A stretch of 64,000 nucleotides of DNA, from contig NZ_CP045702.1 in assembly GCF_014216315.1 (NCBI RefSeq), positions 496,001 to 560,000 of the forward strand, read 5' to 3'. Under the pieces are notes generated by a model. It saw only the letters and a program-made list of their open reading frames with translations. It searched no databases and was not told the origin of the DNA. The stretch is from Streptomyces finlayi (GTDB taxonomy: Bacteria > Actinomycetota > Actinomycetes > Streptomycetales > Streptomycetaceae). Numbering within the stretch: the first letter of the stretch is position 1; each line of letters begins with the position of its first letter. Below, piece after piece: positions 50,709 through 58,547 of this stretch. The translations under genes and the position numbers were made by a program.

Positions 50709-51581
50709 TCAGATCACGGGAGGGCGGCCCAGTCTGGTCAGCCGCCACACCGTACGCCACTTCATCGGACGGCGGGGTCCGCAGGGCGTCGCCCAGCCTT
50801 CCCGGAAACCACCGAACCATGCCTTGAGTGCGGGACCGGACGGCCTGCGGACCAGGGTCAGCAGGAGCCAGACGCCGACGTAGACGGGGACCAGGGGCGC
50901 GGGAAGGTTGCGGCGGGCCAGCCAGACCCGGTTGCGGGCCACCATACGGTGGTAGACGGCGTGCCGTGAAGGAGCGGTGGTGGGATGGTTGAGCACCATG
51001 TCCGCGCGGTAGTCGATCATCCAGCCGGCGTTCAGTGCCCGCCAGGCGAGATCGGTTTCCTCGTGCGCGTAGAAGAAGTCGTCCGGCAGCCCGCCGACCT
51101 CGGCGAGAACCTGGGTGCGTACGGCGTTGGCGCCGCCGAGGAAGGTCGTCACCCGCGACGAACGCATCGGATCGGACGCGCGGAGCCGGGGAACGTGCCG
51201 GCGCTGGGTGACTCCGGTGTCCGGGTCTGCGATCCGGAAGGTGATGATGCCCAGTCTGTCGTCCGCCGCGAACGCCTGCCGGCAGAGTTCGGCGGTGTCG
51301 GTGTTCGGGAGGAGTCCGTCGTCGTCCAGGAAGAGCAGGGCGTCGACGTCGGCGCCGGACGGGCCGAAGGCTTCGATGCCGACGTTACGGCCGCCGGGAA
51401 TCCCAAGGTTCGCCGGAAGTTCCACTGTGCGTACCCCTGCGGGTACGTCCGGCACGGGGGCTCCGTTGCCGACGACCACCACCTCGATCCGGTCGCCGTC
51501 CTGCCGGGCGACCGAATCGAGGAGGGCACGCAGCTCGGCGGGCCGGTTCCCCATCGTGATGATGACGGCGCCGAGTTTCAT
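50709..51581 (-). CDS. Family 2 glycosyltransferase
   Basis: A 290-residue GT-A glycosyltransferase. The nucleotide-sugar site is LGAVIITMGNRPAEL at the start, with PANLGIPGGRNVGIEAFG and the DxD motif LLFLDDDGLLPN near 95. FLGGANAVRTQVLAEVGGL and AHEETDLAWRAL follow. A hydrophobic helix near 245-260 (LVPVYVGVWLLLTLV) may anchor it to the membrane. ATG 51581 is used; GTG 51605, overlapping the upstream stop, would add 8 residues. Sugar and acceptor are unknown. Confidence 0.88.
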   Translation of the reverse strand: MKLGAVIITMGNRPAELRALLDSVARQDGDRIEVVVVGNGAPVPDVPAGVRTVELPANLGIPGGRNVGIEAFGPSGADVDALLFLDDDGLLPNTDTAELCRQAFAADDRLGIITFRIADPDTGVTQRRHVPRLRASDPMRSSRVTTFLGGANAVRTQVLAEVGGLPDDFFYAHEETDLAWRALNAGWMIDYRADMVLNHPTTAPSRHAVYHRMVARNRVWLARRNLPAPLVPVYVGVWLLLTLVRRPSGPALKAWFGGFREGWATPCGPRRPMKWRTVWRLTRLGRPPVI

Positions 51582-51601
51582 GTCCGCGCGGGCTCCCGTG
51601 C

Positions 51602-52381
51602 TCACTTCAGCCTGCTGGACGCCAGCACGGACACGAGGTGGAGCAGCGTCTGCAGGAGCGCGATCCCGGCCAGGACGGCGACGCCCAGGCGTGAGAAGAA
51701 CAGGTCGTCCCTGATGCTGTCCGCGATCGCCGCGGCCAGGATCAGCAGCGACGCCTCGACGCCGAGGACCAGCCGGTGGAACTTCAGCGCGGCCGCCGCC
51801 TTGCGGGCCAGCGCCATGCCGGAGGAGCGCGGCTCGGAGGCCGACTCCTGCACCGGCGGCTTCCCGCCCTGGTGACGGGCGACACCGACGAGGTCGGTCT
51901 CGGCCTTGATCAGGATCGCGCCGAGAGCGGCCAGGGTGCCGAGGAAGGCCCACAGCCAGTCGATCCGGCCCTCGCCCCACAGATCGGCGGCACGCAGACC
52001 GAAGCCGACCAGGACCGCCGCGTCGCACAGATAGGCGGCGACCCGGTCGAGGTAGACGCCGGCGAGCGAGTACTGCTTCTTCCAGCGGGCGACCTCGCCG
52101 TCGACGCAGTCGAGCAGCAGGTAGAGCTGGACCATCAGCACACCGAGAAGTGCGCCCGTGATGCCCGGGACGAGCAGCGCCGGGGCGGCGAGCGCGCCCG
52201 CGACGGTCATCACGTACGTCAGCTGGTTGGGCGTGACCCTGGTGTTCACCAGATGCCGGTCGATGCGCAGGGAGACCTCGCGCATGTAGAGCCGGCCGGC
52301 CCAGTGCTCACCGCTGCGGCGGTCCTTCACACCCGGGGGGTGTACGACCGGTCGGAGCTCAGCTACCGATGGCTTTTGCAT
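51602..52381 (-). CDS. CDP-alcohol phosphatidyltransferase-family membrane protein with altered active site
   Basis: A 259-residue enzyme with about five to six membrane helices, of the family that joins a CDP-activated alcohol to another alcohol. The motif D(x2)DG(x2)AR(x8)G(x3)D(x3)D is present as DCVDGEVAR ... AGVYLDRVAAY. The last Asp, proposed as catalytic base, is Ala here. ATG 52381 overlaps the dehydrogenase stop by 23 nt. Its paralog at 54142-55974 keeps all four Asp residues. It is either an unusual enzyme or a non-catalytic partner. Confidence 0.88.
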   Translation of the reverse strand: MQKPSVAELRPVVHPPGVKDRRSGEHWAGRLYMREVSLRIDRHLVNTRVTPNQLTYVMTVAGALAAPALLVPGITGALLGVLMVQLYLLLDCVDGEVARWKKQYSLAGVYLDRVAAYLCDAAVLVGFGLRAADLWGEGRIDWLWAFLGTLAALGAILIKAETDLVGVARHQGGKPPVQESASEPRSSGMALARKAAAALKFHRLVLGVEASLLILAAAIADSIRDDLFFSRLGVAVLAGIALLQTLLHLVSVLASSRLK

Positions 52382-53420
52382 AGTCGGCGTATGCGTCCTT
52401 GATCTGGTCGGTGGAGAGGTTGAGGTGTTCCAGGATCGTGAAGCGTCCCGGCCGCGTCTGCGGGGCGTACTCGACGGCCTGCACGAACTCGTCGGCGCTG
52501 AAGCCGATCTCGCCCGGCAGGACAGGCAGCCCGTGCCGGCGCAGCACGTCGGCGAAGAGACCGGACTCCTCCACGGCCCCGCGCAGGTGCATCGCGAAGG
52601 CCGCGCCGAGGCCGACCTGCTCTCCGTGGCTCGCCGCGCGCTTCGGGAAGAGCAGGTCGAAGGCGTGGCTGATCTCGTGGCAGGCGCCGGACGAGGGGCG
52701 GGTGTCGCCGCTGATCGACATCGCGATGCCGGAGAGGACGAGCCCTTCGGCGAGGACCGTGAGGAACTCGTCGTCGCCGACGCCACCGGGGTGGCGCAGG
52801 ACGGCTTCGCCCGCGGTACGGGCCATGGCCGCGGCCAGTCCGTCGACCGCTTCGCCGGTGACCTGGCGCGAGAGTTCCCAGTCCGCGATCGCGGAGATGT
52901 TGGAGATCGCGTCACCGATGCCGGACCGGACGAAGCGGGCGGGGGCCGCACGGATCACATCGAGGTCGATGACCATGGCGATGGGCGTGGGGACTCCGTA
53001 GGAGCCGCGTCCGTTGTCGTTGTCCAGGGTGGACACCGGGGAGCAGATGCCGTCGTGCGAGAGGTTCGTCGCGACGGCCACCATCGGCAGGCCGACCCGG
53101 GCCGCGGCGTACTTCGTCACGTCGAGGATCTTGCCGCCGCCGAGGCCGACCACGGCGTCGTACCGCTTGCCCTTGATGCCGTCGGCGAGCTTCACCGCGG
53201 AGTCGATGGTGCCGTCCGACACCGAGTACCAGTCGGCCCCCGGAAGCAGGGGCGACAGCTTCTCCCGGAGCTTTTGTCCCGAGCCGTCGCTGACGGCGAA
53301 GGCGAGCTTGCCGGAGGAGGAGATCCGCTGGTCGGCGAGGAGACCGGCGAGGTCTCCTATCGCCCCCCTGCTGATGTCGACGACGACCGGTGAGGGAATG
53401 AGCCGGGTCAGTACTGGCAC
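52359..53420 (-). CDS. Glycerol-1-phosphate dehydrogenase-like iron-containing ADH (AraM/EgsA)
   Basis: A 353-residue NAD(P)-dependent polyol dehydrogenase. It fits archaeal sn-glycerol-1-phosphate dehydrogenase and bacterial AraM: AVVGLGGGKILDVTKYAA near 100, VAVATNLSHDGICSPV near 120, DTRPSSGACHEISHAFD and AASHGEQVGLG carrying the metal-binding His residues. The expected reaction is dihydroxyacetone phosphate to sn-glycerol-1-phosphate. GTG 53420 overlaps the nucleotidyltransferase stop by 13 nt. It is followed in the operon by a CDP-alcohol transferase, so the product is probably activated with CTP. Confidence 0.85.
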   Translation of the reverse strand: MPVLTRLIPSPVVVDISRGAIGDLAGLLADQRISSSGKLAFAVSDGSGQKLREKLSPLLPGADWYSVSDGTIDSAVKLADGIKGKRYDAVVGLGGGKILDVTKYAAARVGLPMVAVATNLSHDGICSPVSTLDNDNGRGSYGVPTPIAMVIDLDVIRAAPARFVRSGIGDAISNISAIADWELSRQVTGEAVDGLAAAMARTAGEAVLRHPGGVGDDEFLTVLAEGLVLSGIAMSISGDTRPSSGACHEISHAFDLLFPKRAASHGEQVGLGAAFAMHLRGAVEESGLFADVLRRHGLPVLPGEIGFSADEFVQAVEYAPQTRPGRFTILEHLNLSTDQIKDAYADYAKAIGS

Positions 53421-54145
53421 GCGATCTCCCGGCCCCTGGCGAGGTCATCGTGGTTGTCGATCTCGACCCAGGTCACTTCGCCGATGGGCGCCACGTCGAC
53501 GGTGAAGCCTCGGTTGACGAGCTCCTGGTAGCCGTCCTCGTAGTAGAGGTCCGGGTCGCGCTCGAACGTGGTCTTCAGCGCGTCGGCGAGCTCTTCGGCC
53601 GCCTCGGGCTCGATGAGCGTGACCCCGATGTACTCGCCGGTCGCGGTGGCCGGGTCCATCAGCTTCGTGATGCGCTGAACGCCCTTGTCGCCCTCGGTGA
53701 CGACCTTCATCTCCTCGTCGGCGAGCTTCTTCACCGTGTCGAGGGCGAGGATGATCTTCTGGCCCTTGCCGCGGGCGTCCAGGAGGGTCTTCTCGACGGA
53801 GACGGGGTGCACGGTGTCGCCGTTGGCGAGGATGACGCCCTGCTTCAGGACCTCACGCGCGCACCACAGGGAGTAGGCGTTGTTCCACTCCTCGGCCTTG
53901 TCGTTGTCGATCAGGGTGAGCGTCACGCCGTACTTCGCCTCGAACTCCGCCTTGCGGGCGTAGACGGCTTCCTTGCGGTAGCCGACCACGATCGCGACCT
54001 CGGTGAGGCCGACCTCGGCGAAGTTGGCGAGCGTGAGGTCGAGGACCGTCGTGTCACCGTCGACAGGGACGAGCGCCTTGGGAAGCGTGTCCGTGTAGGG
54101 GCGCAGACGTCGTCCTGCACCGGCTGCCAGTACGAGGCCGATCAT
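53408..54145 (-). CDS. Sugar-nucleotide-type cytidylyltransferase (phosphocholine/inositol-phosphate cytidylyltransferase-like)
   Basis: A 245-residue NTP transferase. The signature LVLAAGAGRRLRPYTDTLPKALVP starts at residue 4 (quoted as LAAGAGRRLRPYTD and LPKALVPV). The dinucleotide/metal Asp is in GVILANGDTVHPV, and the second metal site in VTWVEIDNHDDLARG. The group resembles CTP:phosphocholine and inositol-1-P cytidylyltransferases. Here it plausibly makes a CDP-alcohol from glycerol-1-phosphate. The start at 54145 overlaps the DUF5941 stop by 4 nt, and its end overlaps the G1P dehydrogenase start. Confidence 0.85.
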   Translation of the reverse strand: MIGLVLAAGAGRRLRPYTDTLPKALVPVDGDTTVLDLTLANFAEVGLTEVAIVVGYRKEAVYARKAEFEAKYGVTLTLIDNDKAEEWNNAYSLWCAREVLKQGVILANGDTVHPVSVEKTLLDARGKGQKIILALDTVKKLADEEMKVVTEGDKGVQRITKLMDPATATGEYIGVTLIEPEAAEELADALKTTFERDPDLYYEDGYQELVNRGFTVDVAPIGEVTWVEIDNHDDLARGREIACQY

Positions 54146-55974
54146 GCGAGTTCTCCTTCGTCGTGTACGGCGGGGGCCGAGGAGGACACCCAGAAACGGA
54201 TGGACTCCACGAGCACCACTAGAGCCACGGCCACCGCGAGCGCGGTGAGAGCCGTGGTGAAACCTGAGGTGTGCGTCAGCACGGCGGCGAACACGGCCAC
54301 CACAACGGTCCGGCCCTCGTGTCCACCGATCGTCCGCACCAGCCACTGGGGCGGCGCGCCGGTGCCGCCGCGAATGCGGTACACCGTGTCGTAGTGATGG
54401 TAGGCGACGGCCGAGACCAGCCCGAAGGCTGCGGGAACGGCGTGCGGTACGTCGCTGCGGGCCGCGAGCACGAGCACCGTGACGTACTCCGCCGCCCTGA
54501 AGACCGGGGGCACGAGCCAGTCGAGCGCGCCCTTGAGAGGCCGCGACACGGCGATCCCCGAGAGGACGGCGTAGAGCGCTGCCGCGGCCACGCTGAGCCA
54601 ACTGCCGTACGGCAGGAAGAGGGCAGCCGCGATGACCGCGGCGGCGCCGGTGAGCGCGACCAGCGGGGCGGTGAAGCCACCGGGCGGACGCGGAATCACG
54701 GCGGCGACGGCGCGGGCGAGCGGGCCGGAGTCCGCCAGGTCGGCGAGCGCCCGGGCGGCCCGGTCGGTGCGGTGCGCCTTGCGGGTCAGTGAACGCAGCA
54801 GACGGCCGGCGGTGGTGTAGCAGGCGGCCAGGGAGCAGCCGACGAGCAGGGCGTAGAAGACGATCCGGGGGCTGGTCACCGCGGTGAGCACGGCGATCAT
54901 GGCCCAGCGCTCGCCGATCGGCAGCACTATCATCCGCCGCAGCCAGACCGTCCAGCCGACGCTGTCGAGCCGGTCGGAGAGTGCCGCCGTGGGGCTGGTG
55001 TTGGAGACCGCGTCGTGATTGGCCTCGTTGAACGAGAAGTCGACGATATGGCGGCACGCCTGGAGCACCATCGCGCCGAGCGCGAGGACCCATACGTCGT
55101 CGCCGCCGCGGGCCGCTCCGAGCGCGAGGCCCGCGTAGTACGCGTACTCCTTGGCCCGGTCGAAGGTGGCGTCCAGCCAGGCGCCCATCGTCGAGTACTG
55201 GAGCGAGTAGCGGGCGAGCTGCCCGTCGGTGCAGTCCAGGACGAAGGAGAGGAGGAGGAGCACTCCGGCGGCGACATAGCCGCCGCGCGTGCCGGTCGCC
55301 GCGCTGCCGGCCGCGATCAGCGCGGTGATCAGCGAGGCCGTGGTGACCTGGTTCGGGGTGAACCCGCGCCGCGCGCACCAGCGGGCGATGTAGCGGGAGT
55401 AGGGGCTGATGAAGAAGGTGGTGACGAATCCGTCGTGGGCCTTCACCGCGTTGCGCAGCCGTACCGCCTCGTCGTCGACGGCCGCGACGGCTCGCTGCGC
55501 GGTGGCGCGTGCCTCGGGGCCGGTGGGGACGGCGGCGGTGAGCGAACCGAGTTCGGGTCGCTGCACCGGGGTGCCCTCGGTCTCCAGGGCCACGGCGAGC
55601 CGGCCCGGGACCGTACGGTCCTCGGCTTCCGGGTCGGCGGGCACGGGCCCGACGGGGCTTCCCGCGCCGACGGCGGCCACGGTCCTGTTCAGGGCACGCA
55701 CGAGGGCCGGCCGGGCCTCGGGCTGCGCGGTGAGCGCGCCGGGGACGGTGGCGGCGGCGAACCGGGGGTCGGTCAGCCCGAGCCGCAGCGCGTGGACGTG
55801 ACCCACGAACCGGGGGTCGACCAGCGCGACGCGTCCGCCGGCGGGGACCGCCGCGAGCAGCTCGGCGGCCTGGGTGGCGTCGTTGGCGGCCCGTACGTCA
55901 AAGCCCAGGGACCGCAGATCGTCCTCGAGCGACGATCCGGGTACCGGCGCACCGGTGAGGATGGCGGTCGACAG
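54142..55974 (-). CDS. DUF5941 CDP-alcohol phosphatidyltransferase
   Basis: A ~610-residue protein: a soluble N-terminal half (LVDPRFVGHVHALRLG near 50, similar to part of a nucleotidyl domain) and a C-terminal membrane half with about ten helices. The full catalytic motif is present as DCTDGQLAR, GAWLDATFDRAKEY. I propose CTG 55974 as start, because AAGGAG lies 9 nt upstream and it begins STAILTG, the N-terminus I recall for this family. The next ATG/GTG, GTG 55806, would lose ~56 conserved residues. First gene of the operon that runs to 48895. Confidence 0.78.
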   Translation of the reverse strand: MSTAILTGAPVPGSSLEDDLRSLGFDVRAANDATQAAELLAAVPAGGRVALVDPRFVGHVHALRLGLTDPRFAAATVPGALTAQPEARPALVRALNRTVAAVGAGSPVGPVPADPEAEDRTVPGRLAVALETEGTPVQRPELGSLTAAVPTGPEARATAQRAVAAVDDEAVRLRNAVKAHDGFVTTFFISPYSRYIARWCARRGFTPNQVTTASLITALIAAGSAATGTRGGYVAAGVLLLLSFVLDCTDGQLARYSLQYSTMGAWLDATFDRAKEYAYYAGLALGAARGGDDVWVLALGAMVLQACRHIVDFSFNEANHDAVSNTSPTAALSDRLDSVGWTVWLRRMIVLPIGERWAMIAVLTAVTSPRIVFYALLVGCSLAACYTTAGRLLRSLTRKAHRTDRAARALADLADSGPLARAVAAVIPRPPGGFTAPLVALTGAAAVIAAALFLPYGSWLSVAAAALYAVLSGIAVSRPLKGALDWLVPPVFRAAEYVTVLVLAARSDVPHAVPAAFGLVSAVAYHHYDTVYRIRGGTGAPPQWLVRTIGGHEGRTVVVAVFAAVLTHTSGFTTALTALAVAVALVVLVESIRFWVSSSAPAVHDEGELA

Positions 55975-56188
55975 ACGAACTCACTCCTTGGCGCTGACGG
56001 GAACGGCACGCGACTGTGCGGCCCGGAGGCGGGCCCGCGGCACGTCGGCTGAGGCTATCGGATGAACGGAAGACCGAGTTCACCGCCCGTTCAAGCCCTG
56101 TTCGGGACGGTCGGGCACTATCCGGCGCCGTTCGCGATCATCATCGTCGATCAACACCTCGGCCCACAAACCGCGGTGGGGACAGCGC

Positions 56189-56194
56189 ATAGGC
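56189..56194 (+). promoter_or_regulatory. -10 box of a leaderless galE-like gene
   Basis: TAGGCT lies 8 nt before ATG 56203 (2 nt before ATG 56197) with no ribosome site in between. The same hexamer and layout occur before the TetR gene at 24681. Confidence 0.4.
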
Positions 56195-56202
56195 TGATGC
56201 CC

Positions 56203-57186
56203 ATGACGTGGTTGATTACAGGCGGAGCGGGTTACATCGGGGCCCATGTGGCGAAGGCCATGGCCTCGGCCGGGGAGCGGGTCGTCGTGCTCGACGACAT
56301 CTCCACGGGCATCGCGGAGCGGCTGCCGGCGGACATTCCGCTGGTACGGGGTTCGGCGTCGGACCGCGCGCTGCTCGACCGGGTGCTCGCCGAGCACGCG
56401 GTGACGGGTGTGGTGCATCTCGCGGCGAAGAAGCAGGTCGGTGAGTCGGTGGAGCAGCCGCTGCTCTACTACCGGGAGAACGTCGCCGGGCTGACCGTGC
56501 TGCTCGAAGCCGTCGTCGCCGCCGGGGTGCGGCGCTTCCTCTTCTCCTCGTCCGCCGCCGTCTACGGCGTCCCCGACGCGGATCTCATCACCGAGGACAC
56601 CGCGTGCGCGCCCATCAATCCCTACGGTGAGACAAAACTCGCCGGGGAGTGGCTGGTGCGGGCGACGGGACGGGCGCACTCCCTGTCGACCGCCTGCCTG
56701 CGCTACTTCAACGTGGCGGGCGCGGCGGAGCCCGAACTGGCGGACACCGGCGTCTTCAACGTCGTCCCGATGTTCTTCGACCGCCTCACGCGCGGTGAGG
56801 CCCCCCGGATCTTCGGCGACGACTACCCGACACCGGACGGCACCTGTATCCGGGACTACATCCATGTCTCCGATCTCGCCGACGCGCACCTCGCGGTCGC
56901 CCGGAAGCTGGACGCGGGGAAGGGAGCGGGGGATCTCACGGTGAACGTGGGCCGGGGCGAAGGTGTATCGGTGCGTGAGCTGGCCGATCTGGTGGGCGAG
57001 GTCACCGGCCGTCCCACCGATCCCGTCGTCGAGCCGCGCCGGGCCGGGGACGCGGCCAGGGCCGTCGCCTCGGCGGCCCGGATGTCGCAGGAGCTGGAGT
57101 GGAGCGCGCGTCGCGGAGTGCGTGAGATGGTCGAGTCCGCCTGGGCGGGCTGGTGCCTGCGGCACCCGGAGGCCCGCGTCCTCTGA
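56203..57186 (+). CDS. NAD-dependent epimerase, UDP-glucose 4-epimerase-like
   Basis: A 327-residue extended SDR epimerase. Nucleotide motif WLITGGAGYIGAHVAKAM is at the N-terminus, LFSSSAAVYGVPD holds the catalytic Ser, and NPYGETKLAGEW is YxxxK. The C-terminal RYFNVAGAAEPE and YPTPDGTCIRDYIHVSDLA are typical of GalE, and the UDP-galactose/glucose substrate is likely. ATG 56203 (MTWLITGG) is used; ATG 56197 adds two residues. It is divergent from the DUF5941 operon across 228 nt and may supply sugar for that cluster. Confidence 0.9.
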   Translation: MTWLITGGAGYIGAHVAKAMASAGERVVVLDDISTGIAERLPADIPLVRGSASDRALLDRVLAEHAVTGVVHLAAKKQVGESVEQPLLYYRENVAGLTVLLEAVVAAGVRRFLFSSSAAVYGVPDADLITEDTACAPINPYGETKLAGEWLVRATGRAHSLSTACLRYFNVAGAAEPELADTGVFNVVPMFFDRLTRGEAPRIFGDDYPTPDGTCIRDYIHVSDLADAHLAVARKLDAGKGAGDLTVNVGRGEGVSVRELADLVGEVTGRPTDPVVEPRRAGDAARAVASAARMSQELEWSARRGVREMVESAWAGWCLRHPEARVL

Positions 57187-57220
57187 TCCGTACACGCGGC
57201 CCTCACGCAAGCACCGCACG

Positions 57221-57255
57221 GCTCTGACCTGCGCAGCGTTTCCGCAGGTCAGAGC
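57221..57255. terminator. Terminator of the epimerase gene
   Basis: A perfect 13-bp stem (GCTCTGACCTGCG, 57221-57233, pairing with 57243-57255), 35 nt beyond the epimerase stop. Confidence 0.8.
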
Positions 57256-57365
57256 ATATGACAACGGTGTTCAGTCCCGTGTTGCCCCATACCCCCCGCC
57301 CGTAGTTCACTGAACCCCGTGGGCGGATCCCGCCCGCGTCGTTCCACCGGACCGGAGGCATCTTC

Positions 57366-58307
57366 ATGGGGGTTGGCCACGACCACGGGCACACGCACGG
57401 CGGGCCGCCTCCCACGGGCACGGCGGCCGCCGCGTACAAGGGACGACTGCGGATCGCCCTGGGCATCACGCTCGGCGTCATGGTCGTGGAGATCGTCGGT
57501 GGTCTGCTCTCCGACTCGCTGGCCCTGATCGCGGACGCGGCCCATATGGCGACCGATGCGCTGGGGCTCGGCATGGCTCTGCTCGCCATCCACTTCGCCA
57601 ACAGGCCGGCCGGGCTCCAGCGGACGTTCGGCTTCGCCCGCGCCGAGATCCTCGCCGCGCTGGCCAACTGTCTGCTGCTGCTCGGTGTCGGCGGCTACCT
57701 GGTCTTCGAGGCGGTGGACCGTTTCATCACGCCCGCCGAGACCAAGGGCGGACTCGCCATCGCCTTCGCCGCCGTGGGTATGGCCGCCAATCTCGTCTCC
57801 CTGTCCCTGCTGATGCGCGGGCGGAAGGACAGCCTCAATGTGCGGGGCGCCTATCTGGAGGTGCTGGCGGACACGCTCGGCTCGGTCGCCGTGCTGGTGT
57901 CGGCGGGCGTCATCATGGCCACCGGCTGGCAGGCCGCCGACCCCATCGCCTCGCTGGTGATCGGTCTCATGATCGTTCCCCGTACGGTGAAACTGCTGCG
58001 GGAGACGCTGAACGTGCTGCTGGAGGCGGCGCCCAGGGACGTGGACATGGGCGAGGTCCGGGCACACATCACCGCGCTGCCCGGGGTGCTGGACGTGCAC
58101 GATCTGCACGCCTGGACGATCACTTCGGGGATGCCGGTCCTCTCCGCCCATGTGGTGGTGAGCCAGGAGGTGCTGGACTCGATGGGGAACGAGAAACTTC
58201 TCCACGAACTCCAGGGCTGCCTCGGTGATCACTTCGACGTGGAGCACTGCACCTTCCAGCTGGAGCCGGCCGGGCACGCCGAGCACGAGGCGAGACTCTG
58301 CCTCTGA
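57366..58307 (+). CDS. Cation diffusion facilitator (zinc/divalent metal exporter)
   Basis: A 313-residue CDF transporter exchanging divalent metal for protons. It has a His-rich N-terminus (GHDHGHTHGG), six membrane helices and a C-terminal cytoplasmic metal-sensing domain (VLDVHDLHAWTITSG). The metal site of helix 2 is ALIADAAHMATDALG (HxxxD, zinc-type). That of helix 5 is AYLEVLADTLGS, with Glu where zinc exporters usually have His. GGAGG is 7 nt before ATG 57366. No metal regulator gene is adjacent. Confidence 0.92.
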   Translation: MGVGHDHGHTHGGPPPTGTAAAAYKGRLRIALGITLGVMVVEIVGGLLSDSLALIADAAHMATDALGLGMALLAIHFANRPAGLQRTFGFARAEILAALANCLLLLGVGGYLVFEAVDRFITPAETKGGLAIAFAAVGMAANLVSLSLLMRGRKDSLNVRGAYLEVLADTLGSVAVLVSAGVIMATGWQAADPIASLVIGLMIVPRTVKLLRETLNVLLEAAPRDVDMGEVRAHITALPGVLDVHDLHAWTITSGMPVLSAHVVVSQEVLDSMGNEKLLHELQGCLGDHFDVEHCTFQLEPAGHAEHEARLCL

Positions 58308-58419
58308 CACCGGTGCCACCCCCGGACGGCCGGTGCTAGGGTTTCCGAGTTCCACGGGTCTCCCCGGGGAAGGGAACCCCGAACCAGAGACACGTGAGAT
58401 CCGAGAGGAGCTGAGGTTG

Positions 58420-58488
58420 ATGACTGTCATGACGACGGCTGCCCCGCGCCGCGTCCGGTCCTTCCTCATCTCCCGGGTTCCCGGCTGA
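58420..58488 (+). CDS. Possible 22-aa leader peptide
   Basis: A short frame (MTVMTTAAPRRVRSF ... VPG) with GAGGAG and GAGG ribosome-like sites before ATG 58420. It stops 59 nt before the TTG start of the methyltransferase-GNAT gene. The clean ribosome site and Arg-rich run resemble attenuator leaders, but I recognise no family. Tentative. Confidence 0.35.
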   Translation: MTVMTTAAPRRVRSFLISRVPG

Positions 58489-58547
58489 GCACCCCGACCC
58501 ACTGTCGCCACCTCGGCCGGAGCCCTCTCACCCAAGGGTTTCCCACG

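Noticed and set aside
52359..52951. Longer N-terminus for the CDP-alcohol transferase, extending into the dehydrogenase gene
   Set aside because: The extra residues are a shadow of the dehydrogenase. ATG 52381 gives the family N-terminus.
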